DNA of 5,220 nt from positions 1 through 5,220 of the forward strand of contig JAEYEN010000114.1 of the NCBI GenBank assembly GCA_023403375.1. Direction: 5' to 3'. Positions 1 through 4,718 of this stretch are shown in pieces (positions within the stretch are counted from its first letter, which is position 1; each line of letters begins with the position of its first letter). A program made the position numbers and the translations under genes. The notes below the pieces were generated by a model. It worked only from the letters and a program-made list of their open reading frames with translations. It made no database searches and had not been told where the DNA came from. This stretch comes from Bacillota bacterium (GTDB lineage Bacteria > Bacillota > Clostridia > Christensenellales > Borkfalkiaceae).

Positions 1-551
1 AAAACTTCCGCGAACTCATCGGCGAAATAGCAATGCTTATGGCGTACGAAAGTTTCAAAGACGTTCCCACCCACGAAATAGAAGTAGAAACCCCGTTAGA
101 AAGGGTAAAGCAAACGGTTGTTAAAGAAAATTCTATCGCAATCGTTCCCATTCTCCGCGCAGGGCTCGGTATGGTAGACGGCGTTTTGTCGCTCTTCCCC
201 GCGGCAAAAATCGGACATATCGGTTTATACCGTAACGAAGAAACCTTGGAACCGCAGGAATATTATTGTAAACTCCCCACCGGTATAGATGAAAAGGTGG
301 TTATGGTTGTAGACCCCATGCTCGCAACGGGCGGCAGTGCGTGCGACGCTATAAAAATGCTTAAAAAACGCGGTTGCAAAAAAATTAAACTTATGTCTAT
401 AATAGCGGCACCCGCAGGCGTGGAAAAAGTTGCGGAAGAGCACCCCGACGTGGAAATTTACGTTTCCACTCTGGACAGATGCTTAAACGAAAACGGATAT
501 ATTCTCCCCGGACTTGGCGACGCGGGCGACAGAATTTTCGGAACCAAATAA
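1..551 (+). CDS. upp: Uracil phosphoribosyltransferase, 5'-truncated by the window edge
   Basis: Converts uracil and PRPP to UMP and pyrophosphate in the cytoplasm (pyrimidine salvage). The reading frame is already open at base 3, giving NFRELIGEIA before the first in-window ATG at 33. That ATG is therefore internal, and about 25-30 N-terminal residues lie upstream; the family is usually about 209 residues and 182 are seen here. Diagnostic motifs are present: IVPILRAGLGMVDG (phosphate and dimer region), the PRPP-binding loop VVDPMLATGGSA at about 303-341, and the C-terminal uracil-binding segment YILPGLGDAGDRIFGTK directly before the TAA stop. No residue expected in these motifs is missing. 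A strong terminator follows 70 bp downstream, so the gene is transcriptionally separate from what follows. Identification is secure from the motifs; only the missing start is unknown. Confidence 0.97.
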   Translation, partial: NFRELIGEIAMLMAYESFKDVPTHEIEVETPLERVKQTVVKENSIAIVPILRAGLGMVDGVLSLFPAAKIGHIGLYRNEETLEPQEYYCKLPTGIDEKVVMVVDPMLATGGSACDAIKMLKKRGCKKIKLMSIIAAPAGVEKVAEEHPDVEIYVSTLDRCLNENGYILPGLGDAGDRIFGTK

Positions 552-573
552 TTTTCGTAAATAATTTTCGTAA
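546..573. repeat. 13-bp tandem duplication across the upp stop codon
   Basis: The unit AAATAATTTTCGT occurs twice head to tail (546-558 and 559-571), followed by AA, so a 15-mer is repeated with a 13-bp period. The upp stop TAA (549-551) lies in the first copy. The second copy carries another TAA, in a different frame. The 12-mer AAATAATTTTCG also spans the stop codon of the fused aldolase gene (4555-4566). This looks like a slippage-type duplication of a stop-codon-proximal word. Confidence 0.8.
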
Positions 574-612
574 TGAAAGCGAAATGTAAACAAAATAAAA
601 AACAAAAATAAT
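569..612. repeat. Short degenerate 11-bp tandem array downstream of upp
   Basis: The stretch divides into four consecutive 11-mers: CGTAATGAAAG, CGAAATGTAAA, CAAAATAAAAA and ACAAAAATAAT. Each begins with C or CG (the last with AC) and the first three end in an A-run. The same pattern, with a recognisable stretch of shared sequence, is found after the PHP gene (2114-2157). Composition is strongly purine-rich on the + strand. Low complexity makes a short array weak by itself; the match to the longer array supports it. Confidence 0.5.
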
Positions 613-620
613 ATCGGTTA

Positions 621-657
621 AAAACGGCGGATTTAAAACCCGCCGTTTTATTTTTTT
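621..657 (+). terminator. Intrinsic terminator after upp
   Basis: A perfect 10-bp stem, AAAACGGCGG (621-630) with CCGCCGTTTT (640-649), encloses a 9-nt loop and is followed by A and seven T residues (651-657). The GC-rich stem top and the T-tract are the standard rho-independent form. The flanking A-run and T-run may also allow some termination on the opposite strand. It separates upp from the promoter at 710. Confidence 0.93.
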
Positions 658-676
658 ACAAGGCGTATAGACTTGC

Positions 677-706
677 GGAATTTTAACGGCGAAATTAAAA
701 AATTCC
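677..706. promoter_or_regulatory. Inverted repeat just upstream of the PHP gene promoter
   Basis: GGAATTTT (677-684) and AAAATTCC (699-706) form a perfect 8-bp inverted repeat with a 14-bp spacer, ending 3 bp before the -35 box at 710. The centre-to-centre distance of the arms is 22 bp, about two helical turns, which suits a dimeric regulator. The arms are AT-rich, so chance is a fair alternative. It does not resemble the palindrome at 3183-3208, so a shared regulator is not indicated. Confidence 0.35.
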
Positions 707-709
707 CCC

Positions 710-738
710 TTGACGAAAAGGGTTTTTGGTTATATAAT
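710..738 (+). promoter_or_regulatory. Sigma-A type promoter for the PHP gene
   Basis: TTGACG (710-715) and TATAAT (733-738) are separated by exactly 17 bp; only the last base of the -35 box deviates from consensus. Transcription should begin near 745, giving a leader of about 40 nt before the ATG at 785. The placement after the upp terminator supports a new transcription unit. Confidence 0.88.
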
Positions 739-772
739 TTAAATCGATATAGATAATAGATATATGATTATC

Positions 773-777
773 AGGGG
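773..777 (+). promoter_or_regulatory. Ribosome binding site fixing the PHP gene start
   Basis: AGGGG lies 7 nt before the ATG at 785. An in-frame ATG at 764 sits upstream of this Shine-Dalgarno and has none of its own, so 785 is preferred. The dehydrogenase and final aldolase genes use the same AGGGGAAAA context. Confidence 0.85.
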
Positions 778-784
778 AAAATAT

Positions 785-2059
785 ATGGACGAATTATCGG
801 GGCTTAACGCGCCCACCGCCGAAGAGCGGCTTTTTGCATTAGAAAAAATTTTAGTAAACGAGAAACGCGCCGAAAGACCTACGCCGAGAGATAACGACGC
901 AAACAATCACATTCACACGGTTTATTCCTTTTCGCCGTACTCGCCTACAAAAGCGGCGTACATGGCGTATAAGGCGGGACTTACGAGCGCAGGCATTATG
1001 GACCACGACACTCTGGCAGGCGCAAAGGAATTCAGAAAAGCGTGCAAGATGTTGGGGCTTGGCGTTACCTGCGGTGTAGAAGTCCGCGCCAAGTTCGACA
1101 GGGGATTCGGCAAAATAAACCACCCCGACCAGGAAGATTGCATTTATATGGCGGCGCACGGAATTCCCGCGCAGAATATAGACAAATTCAACGAGTATTT
1201 GTCTTCTTTCCGCGCCAAAAGAAATTTGCGCAATCAGAGAATGTGTAAATTCATTACCGATAAATTTTCCGAATACGGAATAGAACTCGACTTCAAACGC
1301 GACGTTGTTCCGCTTTCCGAAACGGTCTTCGGCGGAAGCGTTACCGAACGGCACCTGTTATATGCGCTTGCGGTAAAACTTGCCGAAAAATTCGGCAGGA
1401 CGGATAACCTGATAAACTTTTTGGAAAAGGAACTGAAACTCAAAGTTTCCGATAAGATAAAAGGCTATCTGAAAGACGAAAATAACGAGCATTTTTTATA
1501 CGACTTGCTTGGAGTTCTTAAAGCGGACACCGAATTCTTTTATATAGACGCGGACGACGAACTTCCCGTGGCGGAAGAATTTATAGAAAAAGCCAAAGAG
1601 TTCGGCGCGATACCGGCATACGCTTATCTTGGCGACGTCGGGGATTCCGTAACGGGCGATAAAAAACCGCAAAAGTTCGAGGACGACTTTTTGCCCGAAC
1701 TGATGAGCGAGATAAAAGACGCAGGCTTTCTTGCGGTAGCGTATATGCCCACCAGAAACACGCCCGAACAGTTAGAACGGGTTATGAAATTCTGCGAACA
1801 GTACGGACTGTTTCAGATTAGCGGCGAAGACATCAATTCTCCGCGCCAGCAGTTCGAGTGCAAGGCTTTGGCGGATAAAAGATACGCGCACCTTATAGAC
1901 TCCACGTGGGCGCTTATAGGGCACGAATACATCTCGTCTGTCGACGGGGTGGACGCAGGTATGTTCTCCGCTAAAACGATAGACAGAATGCCGGACTTAG
2001 ACGAGCGAATCTCTCACTTTGCCGAAATAGGAAAACGCTCGGTTACAAGGTCGAGATAG
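785..2059 (+). CDS. PHP-domain protein, putative metal-dependent phosphoesterase, substrate unknown
   Basis: The protein is 424 residues from the ATG at 785. The PHP (polymerase and histidinol phosphatase) fold signature is visible: HIHTVYSFSP with the metal-binding H42-x-H44, GIMDHDTLAG with D73-H74-D75, and CGVEVRA with E99. A late motif, SGEDINSPRQQ, places D349 where PHP proteins carry a metal-binding Asp or His. Known PHP proteins hydrolyse phosphoesters at a two- or three-metal centre (histidinol phosphatase, nucleoside 3',5'-bisphosphate phosphatase, polymerase exonuclease domains). The protein is longer than a minimal PHP domain of about 250-280 residues. The extra length lies between E99 and D349, in charged, probably helical sequence. 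No signal peptide or membrane segment is seen, so it is probably cytoplasmic. It has its own promoter and precedes a sugar-phosphate dehydrogenase and aldolases, which suggests action on a sugar phosphate or related ester; that is inference. It is too short and lacks the partner domains for DNA polymerase III alpha or PolX. Confidence 0.85.
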   Translation: MDELSGLNAPTAEERLFALEKILVNEKRAERPTPRDNDANNHIHTVYSFSPYSPTKAAYMAYKAGLTSAGIMDHDTLAGAKEFRKACKMLGLGVTCGVEVRAKFDRGFGKINHPDQEDCIYMAAHGIPAQNIDKFNEYLSSFRAKRNLRNQRMCKFITDKFSEYGIELDFKRDVVPLSETVFGGSVTERHLLYALAVKLAEKFGRTDNLINFLEKELKLKVSDKIKGYLKDENNEHFLYDLLGVLKADTEFFYIDADDELPVAEEFIEKAKEFGAIPAYAYLGDVGDSVTGDKKPQKFEDDFLPELMSEIKDAGFLAVAYMPTRNTPEQLERVMKFCEQYGLFQISGEDINSPRQQFECKALADKRYAHLIDSTWALIGHEYISSVDGVDAGMFSAKTIDRMPDLDERISHFAEIGKRSVTRSR

Positions 2060-2080
2060 AGTGCGGAAAAACTTGCATAA

Positions 2081-2237
2081 CGACGGCTGAACGTTTGTTA
2101 AAAGACGGCTGAATTTTCGTAAACGACAGTAAAGCGTCATAAAAAACAACATAAAAACGACGGCAAAGCGGCAGAGAAAACTACATAGAAGCGACATAGA
2201 AGCGGTAGAGAACCGTCAGAAAAAAACGACAAAAATA
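2081..2237. repeat. Degenerate tandem array with 11-bp period in the PHP-dehydrogenase spacer
   Basis: This stretch divides into 14 consecutive units, mostly 11 bp with a few of 10, 12 or 13. Unit starts are 2081, 2092, 2103, 2114, 2124, 2135, 2147, 2158, 2169, 2181, 2192, 2203, 2214 and 2227. Typical units are CGACGGCTGAA, CGACAGTAAAG, CAACATAAAAA, CGACGGCAAAG, CTACATAGAAG, CGACATAGAAG and CGGTAGAGAAC. The approximate consensus is CGACAKARAAG, with C at position 1, G at 2, C or T at 4 and A-A at 9-10 most constant. Eleven is not a multiple of three, and stops occur in all + frames, so this is not coding. The A-runs recur about once per helical turn, so intrinsic curvature is plausible. The + strand is markedly purine-rich. 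No convincing promoter or terminator is found inside it. Confidence 0.7.
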
Positions 2238-2246
2238 TAAAACTTA

Positions 2247-2270
2247 AATAATAATTTTAATAATAATTAA
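2247..2270. repeat. AT-rich 12-bp direct duplication before the dehydrogenase gene
   Basis: AATAATAATT occurs at 2247-2256 and again at 2259-2268, a 12-bp period. The stretch 2231-2270 is almost wholly A and T and ends at the Shine-Dalgarno (2271-2275). It may serve as an unstructured leader. I cannot assign a promoter here: TATAAA at 2236-2241 lacks a -35 partner at suitable spacing. Confidence 0.5.
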
Positions 2271-2275
2271 AGGGG
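2271..2275 (+). promoter_or_regulatory. Ribosome binding site of the dehydrogenase gene
   Basis: AGGGG lies 10 nt before the ATG at 2286 and 16 nt before a second in-frame ATG at 2292. The first spacing is within the usual range though long, and the second is too long, so 2286 is taken as the start. Confidence 0.7.
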
Positions 2276-2285
2276 AAAACTGAAA

Positions 2286-3062
2286 ATGGGAATGATTGAT
2301 TTAAGCGGCAAAGTAGCCGTTGTAACGGGCGCAAGCCAAGGCTTGGGAGAAGCGCTTGCTTTAAGGCTTGACAAAGAAGGCTGCAAAGTTGCCGTATGCG
2401 ATATAAACATAGACGGCGCAAACGCGGTCGCGGCAAAACTTAAAGACGGTATGGCGATAGCGGTAGACGTAACAAAGTTCGACCAGTGCGAAGCCGCCGC
2501 AAGGACGGTTATAGAAAAATGGGGCAAAGTGGATATTTTGGTTTCTAACGCCGCGATAGTTAAAAGCGGAGATATATATTCGCTCACTCCCGAAATGTTC
2601 AAACTTGTAACGGATATAAATCTTAACGGATACTTTAACGTAGTCAAAGCGTTCGCGCCATATATGTTGGAGAGAAAGAGCGGAAGCATTATACAGATAA
2701 ATTCCAAGTCGGGCAGAAAAGGAAGTTACAAAAACGGCGCGTATGCGTCAAGTAAATTCGGCGGCGTGGGACTTACGCAAAGTCTGGCGCTCGAATTTGC
2801 CGAACAGGGCGTAAGGGTTAACTGTATCTGCCCCGGCAACCTGCTCAATTCTCCGCTTTGGGTAAACAGTCTTTTCAAACAGTACGCAAAAAATCAGGGC
2901 ATAACCGAAGAGCAGGTAAGAGAAAAATATATCAATCAGGTTCCGATGAAACGCTCCACCGAATATTTGGATATAGAAAACGTGCTTGTTTTCCTTGCTT
3001 CCGACTATTCTTCTTATATGACGGGGCAAGCAATAAACGTAACAGGCGGTCAGCAGATGTAA
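2286..3062 (+). CDS. srlD: Short-chain dehydrogenase, sorbitol-6-phosphate 2-dehydrogenase (SrlD) type
   Basis: A classical SDR of 258 residues, the usual length for the family. The Rossmann dinucleotide motif is VVTGASQGLG (residues 12-21), and D39 at the end of the second strand points to NAD rather than NADP. The structural NAAI motif starts at N88. The catalytic residues are N112, S140, Y153 and K157 (YASSK). The C-terminal half closely follows what I recall of the E. coli SrlD pattern: IIQINSKSG, FGGVGLTQSLALEFAE, the GNLLNSP loop, QYAKNQGI, and the final TGQAINVTGGQ. SrlD oxidises D-sorbitol (glucitol) 6-phosphate to fructose 6-phosphate with NAD. The subfamily call rests on remembered sequence, so another polyol-phosphate or ketose substrate is possible. 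The SDR half of RhaAD-type aldolase fusions is the main alternative, given the neighbouring aldolases. It may be co-transcribed with the PHP gene, as I see no strong promoter or terminator between them. Confidence 0.85.
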   Translation: MGMIDLSGKVAVVTGASQGLGEALALRLDKEGCKVAVCDINIDGANAVAAKLKDGMAIAVDVTKFDQCEAAARTVIEKWGKVDILVSNAAIVKSGDIYSLTPEMFKLVTDINLNGYFNVVKAFAPYMLERKSGSIIQINSKSGRKGSYKNGAYASSKFGGVGLTQSLALEFAEQGVRVNCICPGNLLNSPLWVNSLFKQYAKNQGITEEQVREKYINQVPMKRSTEYLDIENVLVFLASDYSSYMTGQAINVTGGQQM

Positions 3063-3182
3063 TTTTGTCTGCCCGCAAAGAGAAATGGCACAAAAAAGCG
3101 GAAGTCGGGCGGATAAATATAATTATTTCAAGCAGCCGTTAAATAGTCCGTAACGGAAATACACGGTAAATAATTTGTTATT

Positions 3183-3208
3183 AAACGTAAAAAAAGCGTT
3201 TTACGTTT
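3183..3208. promoter_or_regulatory. Perfect palindrome overlapping the -35 box, probable operator
   Basis: AAACGTAAAA (3183-3192) and TTTTACGTTT (3199-3208) form a perfect 10-bp inverted repeat with a 6-bp spacer, AAAGCG. The right arm includes the first two bases of the -35 box TTGACT (3207-3212). A protein bound here would contact the polymerase site directly, so repression is the likelier mode. As RNA it lies upstream of the expected start site and would not be transcribed from this promoter, which argues for a DNA site. It could also act as a weak AT-rich terminator stem for upstream transcripts, but it has no T-tract. The binding protein is not in the window. Confidence 0.7.
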
Positions 3209-3235
3209 GACTATATAAATTAAAAGAAGTATAAT
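3207..3235 (+). promoter_or_regulatory. Sigma-A type promoter for the fused aldolase gene
   Basis: TTGACT (3207-3212) and a perfect TATAAT (3230-3235) are separated by 17 bp of AT-rich sequence. Initiation near 3242 would give a short leader of about 30 nt carrying the AAGGAG site. The overlap with the palindrome at 3183-3208 suggests regulated expression. Confidence 0.88.
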
Positions 3236-3255
3236 AAATCCGATTGGAAAATATT

Positions 3256-3261
3256 AAGGAG
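3256..3261 (+). promoter_or_regulatory. Ribosome binding site fixing the fused aldolase start
   Basis: AAGGAG lies 9 nt before the ATG at 3271. An in-frame TTG at 3244 would extend the protein by nine residues, but it sits upstream of this site, nearly at the predicted transcription start, and has no Shine-Dalgarno of its own. Confidence 0.88.
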
Positions 3262-3270
3262 TATAAGAGT

Positions 3271-4560
3271 ATGAATTTCAACTTAATGCACCCTGCCGAG
3301 CAAATCGTTTTGCTTATAAACAGAGTCTATCAGAAAGGTCTTACCACCACTTCGGGCGGCAACCTTTCCATCAAGGATAGCGAAGGCAACAACTGGATAA
3401 CCCCCACGTGTATAGACAAAGGTTCGCTTACGCCTTCCGATATATGTAAGGTTTTACCCGACGGAACGGTTATCGGCAAATATAAACCTTCCGTTGAATT
3501 GCCTTTCCACAGGTCGGTTTACGAGATTCGTCCCGACGTAAGCGCGGTTCTTCACGCACACCCGCCGGCACTCGTAAGTTACAGCCTTATCCGTCAGGTC
3601 CCCAACACTAATATTATTCCTACTCCGCATTATGTTTGCGGCCCCGTAGGTATCGCTAAATACGAAGTTCCCGGTTCTGACGCTCTGGCTAAAAGAATAG
3701 TTGCCGAAATCAAAAAAGGCTTGAACGTTGTCGTTATGGAAAACCACGGCGTTATCGCTTGTGCGGACAACTTGTTTGAAGCGTTCAAACGTTTCGAAAC
3801 GTTAAACTTTGCGGCTTCTATCGGTATCACCGCGGCTATGCTCGGCAAAGCGGAACCCTTAACTCAGGAACAGATAGAATTAAGCGGCAGAAAAGGTCAG
3901 TATTCTCTCGGCGAATTCATTCCCGAATCTTATTCTTCCGACGAAAGAAAATTAAGAAAAGAAATGTGCGCGCTTATCCACAGAGCGTATGACCAGGGCT
4001 TGTTTACCAGCACGCAGGGTACTTTCTCCGTAAGACTTAATAAAGACAGTTTCCTTGTTACGCCTTACAACGTAGACAGAAAGTATATCGAACCCGAAGA
4101 TATCGTAAGAATAGATTACAACTGGCGTGAAGCGGGCAAAACGCCCAGCCGTTCGGTAAATATGTTAAAACTTATTTACGACGAACATCCCGAAATCAAC
4201 GCTATAACCGTTGCGCACCCGCATCACCTTATGGCGTTCGGCGTAACGCGTACTCCTATCGACAGTCTGACCATTCCCGAATCTTATATCGCAATGAGAG
4301 ATATCGGCAGAGTGCCTTTCGGAACGAACATTTTACACCCCGAACAAATCTCCGCTATGATATGCGAACATTCGCCCGTCGTAATGGTTGAAAACGATTG
4401 CGTTATCAGTACCGGTAACACTCTTATCAACGCGTTCGACCGTCTGGAAGTTGCGGAATTCACCGCCAACACCATTATCCACGCAAGAATGATAGGCGAA
4501 ATCGTTAAGATAAGCGAAAAAGAAGTGGAAGACATCAATAAGGCTTTCCATCTTAAATAA
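3271..4560 (+). CDS. Tandem class II aldolase/adducin protein with a degenerate second domain
   Basis: The 429 residues comprise two class II aldolase domains, about 6-205 and 225-425. Single-domain members (L-fuculose-phosphate aldolase, L-ribulose-5-phosphate 4-epimerase) are about 210-230 residues. Domain 1 looks catalytic: the phosphate loop SGGNLS (28-33), TP at 44-45, the catalytic glutamate E76 in KPSVELPFH, and zinc ligands H95 and H97 (HAHP) and H159 (NHG). Domain 2 keeps the fold (YDQGL at 240-244 matches YQKGL at 20-24; TP at 264-265) but not the chemistry. The loop becomes TQGTFS (248-253), E76 corresponds to S295, H95 to V314 and H159 to D376 (VENDCV); only H97 has a counterpart, H316. 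Y121 corresponds to Y339. Known members cleave or epimerise ketose phosphates with zinc; the substrate here is unknown. The gene has its own regulated-looking promoter and lies between an SrlD-like dehydrogenase and another aldolase. Both halves share one uninterrupted frame with no sign of decay. Confidence 0.88.
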   Translation: MNFNLMHPAEQIVLLINRVYQKGLTTTSGGNLSIKDSEGNNWITPTCIDKGSLTPSDICKVLPDGTVIGKYKPSVELPFHRSVYEIRPDVSAVLHAHPPALVSYSLIRQVPNTNIIPTPHYVCGPVGIAKYEVPGSDALAKRIVAEIKKGLNVVVMENHGVIACADNLFEAFKRFETLNFAASIGITAAMLGKAEPLTQEQIELSGRKGQYSLGEFIPESYSSDERKLRKEMCALIHRAYDQGLFTSTQGTFSVRLNKDSFLVTPYNVDRKYIEPEDIVRIDYNWREAGKTPSRSVNMLKLIYDEHPEINAITVAHPHHLMAFGVTRTPIDSLTIPESYIAMRDIGRVPFGTNILHPEQISAMICEHSPVVMVENDCVISTGNTLINAFDRLEVAEFTANTIIHARMIGEIVKISEKEVEDINKAFHLK

Positions 4561-4565
4561 TTTTC

Positions 4566-4597
4566 GGGTGAACCCATTGTTAATTTAAGGGTGGACC
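4566..4597. repeat. Direct repeat GGGTGRACC in the aldolase-aldolase spacer
   Basis: GGGTGAACC (4566-4574) and GGGTGGACC (4589-4597) match at 8 of 9 positions and are offset by 23 bp, about two helical turns. Each copy is itself a near-palindrome built on GGT and ACC. They begin 5 bp after the stop codon of the upstream gene. They could be paired protein sites for the next gene or form an imperfect hairpin (GGT..ACCC with GGGT..ACC). Confidence 0.45.
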
Positions 4598-4613
4598 TAT
4601 AAAAAAGAAAAGT

Positions 4614-4639
4614 CTTTACCGCGATTTACCGCGGCAAAG
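4614..4639 (+). other. Imperfect hairpin with an internal 9-bp direct repeat
   Basis: CTTT-A-CCGCG (4614-4623) pairs with CGCGG-C-AAAG (4630-4639) across one mismatch, with a 6-nt loop. Overlapping this, TTTACCGCG is present twice at 10-bp spacing (4615-4623 and 4625-4633). No T-tract follows directly, so it is not a standard terminator. It may be an RNA structure in the intercistronic region or a protein site. Confidence 0.4.
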
Positions 4640-4673
4640 CGACAATTGAATAATAAAGTTTTTTAATATTTTG

Positions 4674-4700
4674 CTTGCGTCGACTTTTTGCCGACGCAAG
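4674..4700 (+). promoter_or_regulatory. Strong hairpin directly before the final aldolase ribosome binding site
   Basis: CTTGCGTCG (4674-4682) and CGACGCAAG (4692-4700) form a perfect 9-bp stem with a 9-nt loop, extended by a possible G-U pair. TTTGTT follows and then the Shine-Dalgarno at 4707. A GC-rich stem plus a short T-rich tail resembles a weak intrinsic terminator or attenuator. Its position, only 18 nt before the start codon, also fits a transcript-stabilising or translation-modulating leader structure. The sequence does not decide between these. Confidence 0.6.
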
Positions 4701-4706
4701 TTTGTT

Positions 4707-4713
4707 AAAGGGG
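4707..4713 (+). promoter_or_regulatory. Ribosome binding site of the final aldolase gene
   Basis: AAAGGGG lies 5 nt before the ATG at 4719, in the same AGGGGAAAATATG context as the PHP gene start. It identifies the start of a gene that has no stop codon within the window. Confidence 0.85.
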
Positions 4714-4718
4714 AAAAT

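Noticed and set aside
33..35. ATG at 33 as the start of upp
   Set aside because: The frame is open upstream with family-typical residues (NFRELIGEIA) and there is no Shine-Dalgarno, so it is an internal methionine.
764..784. Upstream ATG at 764 as the PHP gene start
   Set aside because: It lies before the AGGGG site and has none of its own; the ATG at 785 is correctly spaced.
2073..2101. Possible promoter TTGCAT-N17-TGTTAA before the dehydrogenase
   Set aside because: The -10 box is a poor match and the site lies at the beginning of the repeat array, so it is likely chance.
2081..2237. CRISPR array
   Set aside because: Units are about 11 bp, contiguous and degenerate, with no conserved repeats of 23 bp or more separated by unique spacers.
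2060..2285. Small coding region or decayed gene in the PHP-dehydrogenase spacer
   Set aside because: Stops occur in all forward frames, there is no start with a ribosome site, and the 11-bp period is incompatible with coding. The opposite-strand frame over 1997-2197 overlaps the PHP gene end and has no family features.
3068..3113. Possible terminator after the dehydrogenase: TCTGCCCG paired with CGGGCGGA
   Set aside because: The loop is 30 nt, the stem includes a wobble pair, and no T-tract follows.
3244..3270. TTG at 3244 as the start of the fused aldolase
   Set aside because: It lies upstream of AAGGAG and about where transcription should begin; the ATG at 3271 fits.
4625..4654. Possible promoter TTTACC-N18-AATAAT before the final aldolase
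   Set aside because: The -35 box is weak and the spacer is 18 bp; it overlaps a hairpin repeat and is not convincing beside the two strong promoters in the window.
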